This document shows positions 25,200 through 33,723 of a DNA stretch of 64,000 bases, piece after piece. Numbering within the stretch: position 1 is the stretch's first letter; every line of letters begins with the position of its first letter. This stretch comes from Shewanella decolorationis S12. Its GTDB lineage: Bacteria > Pseudomonadota > Gammaproteobacteria > Enterobacterales > Shewanellaceae. The notes under the pieces are model-generated. The model saw only the letters and a list, made by a program, of their open reading frames with translations, was not told the origin of the DNA and made no database searches. The translations under genes were made by a program, and so were the position numbers. The stretch covers positions 62,001 through 126,000 of the forward strand of contig NZ_AXZL01000076.1 of assembly GCF_000485795.1 (NCBI RefSeq), in the 5' to 3' direction.

Positions 25200-27119
25200 T
25201 TATTTCTTGTCGTCTTTCACTTCTTCAAATTCAGCATCGACAACGTCATCGGCAGTCGCGTTAGACTGTTTAGCAGCACCTTCTTGTGCGCCGCCTTGAG
25301 TTTGAGCTTTAGCCTGAGCAATTTCCATCAGCTTAGCAGACGCTTCAATCAGCTCTTGAGTCGCTTTTTCAATGGCTTCTTTGTCGTTGCCTTTTGCTGC
25401 AACTTCAACTGCGCTCATTGCCGCTTCAATCTTAGCTTTATCGTCTGCTGGCAGTGCATCGCCCGCTTCTTCAACTTGTTTCTTAGTTGCGTGAACTAAG
25501 CCGTCAGCTTGGTTGCGAGATTGCACTAACTCTTCAAACTTCTTGTCTTCTTCAGCGTGTGCTTCAGCGTCACGTACCATTTGCGCCACTTCTTCTTCGC
25601 TTAAGCCTGAAGAAGCTTTGATAGTGATGTTTTGTTTCTTACCGGTTTTCTTGTCGGTCGCAGAAACATGCAGAATACCGTCAGCGTCGATATCGAACAT
25701 CACTTCGATTTGTGGCATTCCACGTGGTGCTGGCTCAATACCGTCAAGGTTGAACTGACCTAATGACTTGTTCGCGCTCGCTTGCTTACGCTCACCTTGC
25801 AGTACGTGAATGGTTACTGCGCTTTGGTTGTCATCGGCTGTTGAGAACACTTGCTGTGCCTTAGTCGGAATAGTGGTGTTTTTCTCAATCAGCTTGGTCA
25901 TTACGCTGCCCATGGTTTCGATACCCAGAGACAGTGGTGTTACGTCTAACAGCAGAACGTCTTTCACGTCGCCTGACAGTACGCCCGCTTGAATCGCAGC
26001 ACCTACGGCTACGGCTTCGTCTGGGTTAACGTCTTTACGAGGTTCTTTACCGAAGAAGTTAGAAACCGCTTCTTGAACCTTAGGCATACGGGTTTGACCG
26101 CCCACTAAAATCACTTCGTTAATGTCTGATACTGATAAGTCAGCGTCAGCCAGTGCCACTTTTAATGGCTCTAAGGTACGAATGATTAAGTCTTCAACCA
26201 GTGACTCTAACTTAGCACGGGTGATTTTCACCACTAAGTGCTTAGGACCTGTTGCATCGGCAGTGATGTATGGCAGGTTCACTTCAGTTTGGTTGGTGCT
26301 TGAAAGCTCAATCTTCGCCTTTTCGGCCGCTTCTTTCAGACGTTGCATTGCTAATGGATCTTTACGCAGATCTAAGCCTTGCTCTTTCTTGAATTCATCA
26401 GCTAAGTAGTTGATTAAACGGTTGTCAAAGTCTTCACCACCTAAGTGAGTGTCACCGTTAGTCGCCAATACTTCGAAGGTTTGGTCGCCGTCGTTGCTGT
26501 CGATTTCGATGATAGAGATATCGAATGTACCACCACCTAAGTCGTACACTGCAACGATGTTGTCGCCTTGCTTCTTGTCGATACCGTAGGCCAGTGCTGC
26601 AGCCGTTGGTTCGTTGATAATACGTTTAACTTCAAGACCAGCGATGCGGCCCGCATCTTTAGTGGCTTGACGTTGTGAATCGTTAAAGTATGCAGGAACG
26701 GTAATTACCGCTTCTGTCACTTCTTCACCTAAGAAGTCTTCTGCTGTTTTCTTCATCTTTTTCAAGATTTCAGCAGAAACTTGTGGTGGAGCCATTTTGT
26801 TGCCACGTGATTCAACCCAAGCATCACCGTTGTCGGCTTGGATAATTTTGAATGGCATGATGTTCACGTCACGTTGAACTTCGTCATCTTTGAAGCGACG
26901 ACCGATCAAACGCTTGATCGCAAAGAATGTGTTATTTGGGTTAGTAACAGCTTGGCGTTTTGCTGGCTGACCCACGATGGTCTCATCATCGGTGTAAGCG
27001 ATGATAGACGGGGTTGTGCGATCGCCTTCAGCATTCTCTAATACGCGTGCTTTGCCACCATCGAGGACAGCTACACAAGAGTTTGTTGTGCCTAAGTCGA
27101 TACCAATAATTTTACCCAT
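25200..27119 (-). CDS. dnaK: Molecular chaperone DnaK (Hsp70)
   Basis: The 639-residue ATP-driven folding chaperone has the three Hsp70 signatures: IIGIDLGTTNSCVAVLDGG at the N-terminus, VAVYDLGGGTFDISII (about 193-208) and EVILVGGQTRMPKVQ (about 336-350). The linker DVLLLDVTPLSLGIE precedes the peptide-binding domain. The helical lid ends in the conserved acidic EEVKDDKK tail. A near-perfect sigma32 promoter lies 50-80 bases upstream. dnaJ follows. Confidence 0.99.
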   Translation of the reverse strand: MGKIIGIDLGTTNSCVAVLDGGKARVLENAEGDRTTPSIIAYTDDETIVGQPAKRQAVTNPNNTFFAIKRLIGRRFKDDEVQRDVNIMPFKIIQADNGDAWVESRGNKMAPPQVSAEILKKMKKTAEDFLGEEVTEAVITVPAYFNDSQRQATKDAGRIAGLEVKRIINEPTAAALAYGIDKKQGDNIVAVYDLGGGTFDISIIEIDSNDGDQTFEVLATNGDTHLGGEDFDNRLINYLADEFKKEQGLDLRKDPLAMQRLKEAAEKAKIELSSTNQTEVNLPYITADATGPKHLVVKITRAKLESLVEDLIIRTLEPLKVALADADLSVSDINEVILVGGQTRMPKVQEAVSNFFGKEPRKDVNPDEAVAVGAAIQAGVLSGDVKDVLLLDVTPLSLGIETMGSVMTKLIEKNTTIPTKAQQVFSTADDNQSAVTIHVLQGERKQASANKSLGQFNLDGIEPAPRGMPQIEVMFDIDADGILHVSATDKKTGKKQNITIKASSGLSEEEVAQMVRDAEAHAEEDKKFEELVQSRNQADGLVHATKKQVEEAGDALPADDKAKIEAAMSAVEVAAKGNDKEAIEKATQELIEASAKLMEIAQAKAQTQGGAQEGAAKQSNATADDVVDAEFEEVKDDKK

Positions 27120-27168
27120 GAGGTCCTCCGAAAAATTTCTGTCAAACTAAATTTATAAGTTGGTTTTG

Positions 27169-27196
27169 ATATGGGGCCGGACGCATTTTTTTCAAG
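27169..27196 (-). promoter_or_regulatory. Sigma32 heat-shock promoter of dnaK-dnaJ
   Basis: On the minus strand CTTGAAA (27196-27190) is followed after 13 bases by CCCCATAT (27176-27169), matching the sigma32 consensus CTTGAAA-N13-17-CCCCATNT in sequence and spacing. Confidence 0.92.
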
Positions 27197-27404
27197 TCCA
27201 CTGTTGGCCACCTTCTCTGCCTTAACACCTATATTGGGACAGGGAATTTAATTACAAGGGCCATACAAAAAATTTTCTGATTTATCTTTTTAAAGGGCTC
27301 GAATGTATAAAATATTCAAAACCGTAAAATCCGCTTGCTTATCAGCAATAGCTGTTATTCAATCTGCGCACATTGAGTGATGTATAAGCGCATAGGGTAA
27401 TAGT

Positions 27405-28325
27405 GTGAAATCTTCAAATTTGGCGTATGTGTACGGCATGGCCGCGGTATTCCTCTGGTCGACGGTGGCAACCGCCTTTAAGATTGCCCTCGGATTTTAT
27501 AGCCCATTGCAGCTGGTGTTTGTGGCAGTACTCACTTCAATCATCGCCCTAGGTGCCATTCTCGCTTGGCAGAAAAAACTGCCACTCCTTAAAGCGCAGC
27601 TCCTACGCCGCCCTGCGTTTTATCTGATTACCGGGCTGATTAATCCCTTTCTGTATTATGTAGTGCTGTTTAAAGCCTATTCACTATTACCCGCCCAGCA
27701 GGCACTCTCACTCAACTACACTTGGGCGGTATTGCTGCCGCTGTTAGCCGCGCCGCTGTTAAAACAACATTTGCGTAAGAGCGATATGATTGCGGCACTG
27801 ATTGCCTACTCAGGGGTATTTATTATCGCCACCGGCGGTGATGTCAGCGGTTTTCGCTTCGACAGTCCGCTCGGGATTGGTCTTGCATTAACCAGCACTT
27901 TGCTCTGGTGCCTATATTGGATTGTGAACACTAAAGATCAAGGTGACCCCGTCGTCAGCCTGCTATTAAGCTTTTTGATTGGTTTACCCTTTATTACCAT
28001 CACGCTGTTACTAACCGATGCGCTCCCTAGTTTTAGCATTAAAGCCGTGATGGCGGGGATGTATGTCGGCTTATTTGAGATGGGCATTACCTTTGTGCTC
28101 TGGTTAATGGCGCTTAAAACTGCGACTCGCACCGCCAATATCAGTACCTTAGTATTTTTATCGCCAGTGATGTCGATTGGCTTTATTGCTTGGATTTTGC
28201 AAGAGACTATCGCCACCGCAACTTATATCGGATTAGGTTTTATTTTAAGTGGCATGATGTTGCAGCAGTTATTCCCACGCTATCTGGAGCGCAAAACCAA
28301 GCTCAATGCCAAGCTTGCAGACTGA
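27405..28325 (+). CDS. EamA-family (DMT superfamily) permease
   Basis: The 306-residue inner-membrane protein has ten hydrophobic segments arranged as two EamA repeats. The first begins YVYGMAAVFLWSTVATAFKI and the second DSPLGIGLALTSTLLWCLYW. Family members export amino acids or other small metabolites; the substrate cannot be told. It starts with GTG, preceded by AGGG. It has its own hairpin downstream and no operon partner. Confidence 0.9.
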   Translation: MKSSNLAYVYGMAAVFLWSTVATAFKIALGFYSPLQLVFVAVLTSIIALGAILAWQKKLPLLKAQLLRRPAFYLITGLINPFLYYVVLFKAYSLLPAQQALSLNYTWAVLLPLLAAPLLKQHLRKSDMIAALIAYSGVFIIATGGDVSGFRFDSPLGIGLALTSTLLWCLYWIVNTKDQGDPVVSLLLSFLIGLPFITITLLLTDALPSFSIKAVMAGMYVGLFEMGITFVLWLMALKTATRTANISTLVFLSPVMSIGFIAWILQETIATATYIGLGFILSGMMLQQLFPRYLERKTKLNAKLAD

Positions 28326-28338
28326 ATAAGGCATATCA

Positions 28339-28365
28339 CTCGGGCATAGGCAATTTATGCCCGAG
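28339..28365 (+). terminator. Hairpin after the EamA permease
   Basis: CTCGGGCATA pairs perfectly with TATGCCCGAG over a seven-base loop, 13 bases after the stop. The U-rich tract is poor, so a weak terminator. Confidence 0.6.
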
Positions 28366-28460
28366 CTAACATTTTAACGCCGCAGAAAGGGCTACTATGG
28401 CGGACTTTTATTGCCCCTAGACTTTTATTGCACCTAATTTTGGGGCGCGAGGACGAGAGC

Positions 28461-28937
28461 ATGACACCAGCCGTACAAATGGCAAAGAAAGCCAAAATTC
28501 CCTTTGAAATCTTAGAATACAGTCACGACCCACACTGCGCCGCTTACGGTGAAGAAGCCGCCAATGTGTTAGGGCTCGCCCCCGCGCAAGTGTTTAAAAC
28601 CTTACTGGTTGCGACCGATAAAGCCCATCCGCCGCTTGCTGTTGCGCTCGTTCCGGTTGATCATCAACTCAATTTAAAAGCCGTCGCTAAATGTTTAGGC
28701 CAGAAAAAACTGCAAATGGCCGATGCGGATTTAGCACAAAAATCATCAGGCTACCTCGTTGGCGGAATAAGCCCCCTAGCCCAGAAAAAACAGCTGCCAA
28801 CGATCATTGATGAAAGTGCAAAGCAATACGACAAAATCTATGTCAGCGCTGGTCGCCGCGGCCTTGAAATCTGTCTTGCGGCGAATGACTTAGCGAAATT
28901 ATGCCGTGGGTCTTTTGCAGATATTAAAACGCTTTAG
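28461..28937 (+). CDS. ybaK: Cys-tRNA(Pro)/Cys-tRNA(Cys) deacylase YbaK
   Basis: The 158-residue editing enzyme hydrolyses Cys mischarged onto tRNA-Pro. It aligns along its length with E. coli YbaK (159 residues): VFKTLLVATDK holds the catalytic lysine region, GYLVGGISPLAQKKQLPTII the substrate loop, and IYVSAGRRGLEICLA follows. The open frame begins at 28428, but MTPAVQMAKKAKIPFEIL starts at 28461 with GAGGA upstream. Stand-alone gene in the cytosol. Confidence 0.95.
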   Translation: MTPAVQMAKKAKIPFEILEYSHDPHCAAYGEEAANVLGLAPAQVFKTLLVATDKAHPPLAVALVPVDHQLNLKAVAKCLGQKKLQMADADLAQKSSGYLVGGISPLAQKKQLPTIIDESAKQYDKIYVSAGRRGLEICLAANDLAKLCRGSFADIKTL

Positions 28938-29047
28938 CCTACAAACGTCAGTCAAATTCTTTTAGACACTCCCCATAAAAGTCATTGAAAAGCATGTCTT
29001 AACCGTCTATAAATTAAACTATCGATTGAGTGGCTAAGGATAGTCAT

Positions 29048-29350
29048 ATGCAAAAATCAACTCAATGGGATCAAGAAGATGGCATAAGCCCTATCGGTTG
29101 GGTCGCCATGCTCATTTGTATTGCCCTTTTTATCTATGAGCATTTTTTCGGAAATGGTTTTACCACTATGGTGGTCATGCTTTATTGCACTTTTTTACTC
29201 CCCTCAGTACTTATCACCCGCAGAGTACAAGAAAAGTATTTTTTGTATACTTTGAATTACATTAGAGCCTTTCGCACATTCACCACAGTGATGTCTATCG
29301 CTTTTGTATGTTTGTGGGTGATAGCGACTTACACTCCACTCATCCATTAA
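29048..29350 (+). CDS. Small inner-membrane protein of unknown function
   Basis: I do not recognise this 100-residue protein. It has three hydrophobic segments: about 16-32 (PIGWVAMLICIALFIYE), about 38-57 (FTTMVVMLYCTFLLPSVLI) and about 76-95 (TTVMSIAFVCLWVIA). A basic loop RRVQEK lies between the second and third. The ATG at 29048 has AAGGA upstream; a GTG at 29030 is in frame. It is monocistronic with its own terminator. Confidence 0.75.
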   Translation: MQKSTQWDQEDGISPIGWVAMLICIALFIYEHFFGNGFTTMVVMLYCTFLLPSVLITRRVQEKYFLYTLNYIRAFRTFTTVMSIAFVCLWVIATYTPLIH

Positions 29351-29367
29351 TCGATATATTTGCCAAC

Positions 29368-29393
29368 AAAAAAGCCGCTATTGCGGCTTTTCT
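29368..29393. terminator. Bidirectional intrinsic terminator before proA
   Basis: AAAAAAGCCGC pairs with GCGGCTTTTCT over TATT, between the small membrane protein gene and the convergent proBA operon. Confidence 0.88.
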
Positions 29394-29440
29394 GATCGGT
29401 GATTTTGCAGATCACAACAGCTTACTCCTTGTTAGGAGAA

Positions 29441-30718
29441 CTAAGCGCGGCAGGTGTAATCACCCCATGCTAACCACTTATAGGTGGTCAGCGCCTCAAG
29501 CCCCATAGGACCACGGGCATGGAGTTTTTGTGTGCTCACTGCCACCTCCGCACCCAAGCCAAATTGGCCGCCATCGGTAAAACGGGTACTGGCATTTACA
29601 TACACAGCAGCCGAATTTACTTCGTTCATAAAATGCGTTGCCGCATGGATATCATCGGTGATAATCGCCTCAGAGTGCCCACTGGAATAGGTACGGATAT
29701 GGGCAATGGCTGTATCTATATCGCTCACAACTTTAATGCCTAAGGTCAAAGACAACCACTCTGTCGCAAAGCTTTGCTCAGTTGCCGGAGAAATATCAAA
29801 CCCCAGCCCATCAAGGAGTGCATAGCTTTGTTCGCACACCGAAAAACGCACACCTAAACGATGTAAGTATTCGGCAATTTGCGGCACAAAACGCTCGGCA
29901 ACTGCGTTATCCACCAGCAAGGTATCCAGCGCGTTGCATACCGTCGGGCGCTGCACTTTTGCGTTGGCAATCACCTCGAGAGCCCGCTCAAGATCGGCAT
30001 GTTTATCAACATACAGATGACAAATCCCAATGCCACCTAAAATCACCGGAATCGTCGCTTGCTCGGCGCATAGGCGCTGCAGTGCTTGTCCGCCACGGGG
30101 AACTATCATATCGACATATTGGTCGAGCTTAAGTAACCCTGTGACTAAAGCTCTATCGGGAGAATCAATCAGCTGCACCGCATCGACTGGCAGACCTTGG
30201 CTCGCAATCGCGCCACGGATCACTTCACTAATCAGTTTATTGGATTCGAGCGTCTCTTTTCCGCCGCGCAGAATCACTGCGTTACCGGTTTTCAGTGCCA
30301 ATACCGCAATATCGACCGTCACATTCGGCCGCGCCTCATAGATAACCCCAATCACGCCCAGCGGTACGCGGCGGCGCGTGAGCCTTAACCCATTGTCCAA
30401 CACTCGACTGCCAAACTCTTCGCCAACGGGATCGGCAAGACGCACCACATCACCAATATCACCGATAATCCCCGCCAGACGCGACTCGTTAAGCAACAAT
30501 CTATCGATCATCGCATCATTCAAGCCTTCAGCCTTAGCAGCTGCAACATCTTTGGCGTTAGCCGCAAGAATCGCCTGAGTGTTCTGCGTCAGGGCCTCAG
30601 CTATCGCCTCAAGTAAATCCGCCTTTTGGCTCGCTGTTAGGTTGGCTAAGGCATAACTCGCCTGTTTGGCATTATGACCAAGTTGTTGTAAATATTGCGC
30701 TTGATTAATTTGACTCAA
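29441..30718 (-). CDS. proA: Glutamate-5-semialdehyde dehydrogenase (gamma-glutamyl phosphate reductase)
   Basis: The second enzyme of proline synthesis reduces gamma-glutamyl phosphate with NADPH. The 425-residue aldehyde-dehydrogenase-fold protein has the catalytic cysteine in QRPTVCNALDTLLVD (about 255-269) and the cofactor region GNAVILRGGKETLESN. The start is a TTG at 30718, with GAGG six bases upstream and no closer ATG; MSQINQAQYLQQLG is a plausible N-terminus. It follows proB by 12 bases, a classic proBA operon. Confidence 0.97.
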   Translation of the reverse strand: MSQINQAQYLQQLGHNAKQASYALANLTASQKADLLEAIAEALTQNTQAILAANAKDVAAAKAEGLNDAMIDRLLLNESRLAGIIGDIGDVVRLADPVGEEFGSRVLDNGLRLTRRRVPLGVIGVIYEARPNVTVDIAVLALKTGNAVILRGGKETLESNKLISEVIRGAIASQGLPVDAVQLIDSPDRALVTGLLKLDQYVDMIVPRGGQALQRLCAEQATIPVILGGIGICHLYVDKHADLERALEVIANAKVQRPTVCNALDTLLVDNAVAERFVPQIAEYLHRLGVRFSVCEQSYALLDGLGFDISPATEQSFATEWLSLTLGIKVVSDIDTAIAHIRTYSSGHSEAIITDDIHAATHFMNEVNSAAVYVNASTRFTDGGQFGLGAEVAVSTQKLHARGPMGLEALTTYKWLAWGDYTCRA

Positions 30719-30730
30719 AACAGACCTCGC

Positions 30731-31849
30731 TTATAAGACGACCATGTCGTTGCGGTGCACTATTGCGTCACCATAATCGTAACCGAGCACAGACTCGATT
30801 TCGTCGGAATGTTTACCCGCAATTAACCCTAAGGCCTCACCACAGTAGCGGGTGATGCCTCTGGCAATGATTTTGCCTTTTTGATCAACCAATTGCAGGG
30901 TTGCACCACGTTCAAATTCCCCTTTAACGCCAATAATCCCCTTAGAGAGCAGACTGCGACCTTTTTCGGTCACGGCTTTCACCGCGCCCGCATCGAGCAC
31001 CAGAGAACCTTGGGCCGCAGGCCCCGCTAAAATCCACTGTTTGCGACTCTCTAATGGATTTTCGATAGCACTAAAATGGGTGCCAATCGATTCTTTAGCG
31101 ACCACCTTTTTAATCACATCGGGGTGATGACCCGAGGCAATCACCACTTCAATGCCCGCGCGGCGAGCAATATCCGCAGCTTCTAGCTTAGTCGACATTC
31201 CGCCCGTACCTAAACCCGACACCGAACCACCCGCCAACAAACGCAGACTGTCGTCAATTTTCTCGACCTGAGAAATCAGCTTAGCATTAGGGTTAGTGCG
31301 CGGATCGGCGTCGAATAAGCCCTTTTGATCCGTCAACAAAATCAACAGGTCGGCATCACACAACAGTGCCGCACGCGCCGACAAGTTGTCGTTGTCGCCC
31401 ACTTTGATTTCATTAGTAGCAACCGCGTCGTTTTCGTTGATGATGGGGATAATATTGTTTGCCAGCAAAGCATTAAGGGTATCGCGGGCATTCAAATAGC
31501 GCTCTCTATCGTGTAAATCAGCACGGGTCAGCAGCAATTGCCCCACATGCAAACCGTAGATACTAAAGAGTTGTGCCCAAGCGAGAATAAGCTGACTCTG
31601 CCCGACAGCAGCTAATAACTGTTTATTGGCCATAGTGTCGGGCAATACCGGGTATTGGAGATGTTCGCGTCCGGCGGCAATTGCGCCAGAAGTGCATAAT
31701 ACGACTTCGACCCCTGATCTCATCAGTGCGGCCATTTGACGAGCAAGCTCAACCATATGGGCTTTATCCAGCTGTTTACTGCCAGACGTCAGCACACTCG
31801 TCCCTAACTTCACTACCACGCGGCGATACGCAATCTCACTTAAATTCAT
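30731..31849 (-). CDS. proB: Glutamate 5-kinase
   Basis: The first, feedback-inhibited enzyme of proline synthesis phosphorylates glutamate. The amino-acid-kinase domain (about 1-255) shows VVVKLGTSVLTSG, INENDAVATNEIKVGDNDNL and GLGTGGMSTKLEAADIA. A C-terminal PUA domain (about 278-360) follows. At 372 residues it has the standard length for PUA-containing ProB. It is first in the proBA operon; no regulatory site is evident upstream. Confidence 0.97.
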   Translation of the reverse strand: MNLSEIAYRRVVVKLGTSVLTSGSKQLDKAHMVELARQMAALMRSGVEVVLCTSGAIAAGREHLQYPVLPDTMANKQLLAAVGQSQLILAWAQLFSIYGLHVGQLLLTRADLHDRERYLNARDTLNALLANNIIPIINENDAVATNEIKVGDNDNLSARAALLCDADLLILLTDQKGLFDADPRTNPNAKLISQVEKIDDSLRLLAGGSVSGLGTGGMSTKLEAADIARRAGIEVVIASGHHPDVIKKVVAKESIGTHFSAIENPLESRKQWILAGPAAQGSLVLDAGAVKAVTEKGRSLLSKGIIGVKGEFERGATLQLVDQKGKIIARGITRYCGEALGLIAGKHSDEIESVLGYDYGDAIVHRNDMVVL

Positions 31850-31962
31850 TATTCATATGTAGAAAATAACCGGATAATCCTTATACCTAATCCGCAGAGC
31901 AATTGGTAGTTAGTGGGCAGCATGTGGGTAGAAATTTTCAATTCTGCTTGGGATCGCGCATA

Positions 31963-31997
31963 AAAAAGGGCCATCGATTAGATGACCCTCAAAAAAA
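31963..31997 (-). terminator. Intrinsic terminator of the purine permease gene
   Basis: On the minus strand AGGGTCATC pairs (one G-U) with GATGGCCCT over TAAT and is followed by TTTTTT, 27 bases after the permease stop. Confidence 0.82.
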
Positions 31998-32023
31998 CCG
32001 CCTAATTGGCGACTGGCGAAGTA

Positions 32024-33313
32024 TCAGCCGTAAATAAATTTCGCAATAAACATCGCCGCGAGCACAATCACCCCGATATTTAAATCGCTAAAACGGCCCG
32101 TTAACAGTTTGATTGCGGCATAGGAAATAATCCCCAGTGCAATCCCTGTGGCGATAGAGAAAGTTAACGGCATCAGGATACAGACCACAACCACAGGCGC
32201 TGCTTCTGTTAAATCTTCCCATTCGACGTGAACCAGCCCAGACATCATCAGAATCGCCACATAGAACAGCGTACCAGCCGTGGCATAGGTGGGGATCATC
32301 CCTGCCAATGGTGATAAGAATAAGGCCAAGATGAACAGTAAGCCGACCACGACAGCGGTTAAGCCAGTACGGCCGCCTGCACTCACCCCAGCGGTACTTT
32401 CGATATAACTGGTGGTGGTTGACGTACCGAATGCAGCGCCCGCAATCGTCGCTAAACTGTCCGCAGTTAAAGCACGGTTTAGGCGAGGTAAACGGCCCTT
32501 TTCATCGAGGAAACCACCACGTTGCGCCACCGCAACTAAAGTGCCAGAGGTATCAAAGAGATCCACAAATAAGAAGGCAAATACCACAGACAGCATTGTC
32601 ACTTCAAATACTTGAGACAAATCCATCGCCATAAAGGTCGGTGCGACTGAAGGCGGCATAGAGACGATACCCTTGTACTGCACATCACCGAAGATTAATC
32701 CCAGTCCTGTGATGATAAGGATGCTTAAAATCACCGCCGATTTCATGCCACGTTGCACCATGGCGATGATCAGGAAGAAACCTAACACGGCCATCACCGC
32801 AGGGAAGGCGGTAATATCACCCATAGTCACTAAGGTTGCAGAGCTTGCTACCACAATGCCAGCGCTCTTAAGACCAATCAGTGCGAGGAATAAACCAATA
32901 CCCGCAGCAATACCAATACGCAGTGACATAGGAATGCTGTTAACAATCCACTCGCGAATACGCACTAAGGATAAGATTAAAAAGCAAATTCCCGATAAGA
33001 AAACCGCACCAAGCGCCGTTTCCCAGCTGTAACCCATTTCACCCACAACTGTGTAGGTAAAAAAGGCATTGAGTCCCATACCTGGGGCCAGTGCAATGGG
33101 ATAGTTCGCCATGATACCCATCACAATACAGCCCACCGCCGCCGCTAAACAGGTGGCCACAAACACAGCGCCATGATCCATACCCGCATCGGCTAACATC
33201 ATTGGATTCACAAAAATGATGTAGGCCATAGTCATAAATGTTGTCAAACCTGCTATCGCTTCCTGCTTGAGGCTCGTTTGATTTTGTTTCAGTTTGAACA
33301 GCTTTTCTAACAT
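32024..33313 (-). CDS. NCS2-family purine permease (hypoxanthine/guanine/adenine type)
   Basis: The 429-residue inner-membrane proton symporter has about 12-14 hydrophobic segments. The N-terminus (LKQEAIAGLTTFMTMAYIIF) and the FGTSTTTSYIESTAGVSAGG segment (about 296-315) are diagnostic of the AzgA-like branch that imports adenine, guanine or hypoxanthine. VDLFDTSGTLVAVAQRGG carries conserved substrate-site residues. AAGGAA precedes the ATG. Which purine it prefers cannot be told. I saw no purine riboswitch in its leader. Confidence 0.93.
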   Translation of the reverse strand: MLEKLFKLKQNQTSLKQEAIAGLTTFMTMAYIIFVNPMMLADAGMDHGAVFVATCLAAAVGCIVMGIMANYPIALAPGMGLNAFFTYTVVGEMGYSWETALGAVFLSGICFLILSLVRIREWIVNSIPMSLRIGIAAGIGLFLALIGLKSAGIVVASSATLVTMGDITAFPAVMAVLGFFLIIAMVQRGMKSAVILSILIITGLGLIFGDVQYKGIVSMPPSVAPTFMAMDLSQVFEVTMLSVVFAFLFVDLFDTSGTLVAVAQRGGFLDEKGRLPRLNRALTADSLATIAGAAFGTSTTTSYIESTAGVSAGGRTGLTAVVVGLLFILALFLSPLAGMIPTYATAGTLFYVAILMMSGLVHVEWEDLTEAAPVVVVCILMPLTFSIATGIALGIISYAAIKLLTGRFSDLNIGVIVLAAMFIAKFIYG

Positions 33314-33669
33314 GGAACTGGGTTCCTTTTATTTTTAAGTAGGTAGGGTCTAAAAATGTAAACACTATGTAGCAGTGTTTTTCGCAGGGGGATTATAGGG
33401 AGTTTATGCTGGTCAGGCCAGAAAATTGATGGAGATTTTCTTGATAGAAATCGCTAAACAGAACAAAAAACCAGCGCACTTAATTTACATTAAAGCTCAC
33501 TATAAATAGGGGTTAGCAAGCCAATCTTAATACCGGGAAAGTTCTAATGCCGTTCAGGATGAACAGCACATTGTTTTTAAAGCGAAATAATTACAAAACA
33601 GCACAATGCTTATCCCATGCAGGCATATTCGGTCGCCTCTGCGCAGCAAATGGGAGTGAAGTCGATAGC
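33314..33669. other. Intergenic region upstream of the purine permease
   Basis: No ORF of interest. A short stem AACACT/AGTGTT near 33360-33380 lies in the permease leader and could be part of its regulation, but it lacks the conserved core of known purine riboswitches. Confidence 0.4.
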
Positions 33670-33703
33670 AAAAAGCCGGTACCCTTAAGGGCGCCGGCTT
33701 TTT
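33670..33703 (-). terminator. Intrinsic terminator of the siderophore receptor gene
   Basis: AAAAAGCCGG plus CCCTT pairs with GGG plus CCGGCTTTTT; A- and T-runs on both sides. About 20 bases after the receptor stop on the minus strand. Confidence 0.85.
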
Positions 33704-33723
33704 GAGTTCAACGGGGAAACAGC

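Noticed and set aside
33314..33400. Purine riboswitch before the NCS2 permease
   Set aside because: A short hairpin is present but the conserved aptamer core is absent.
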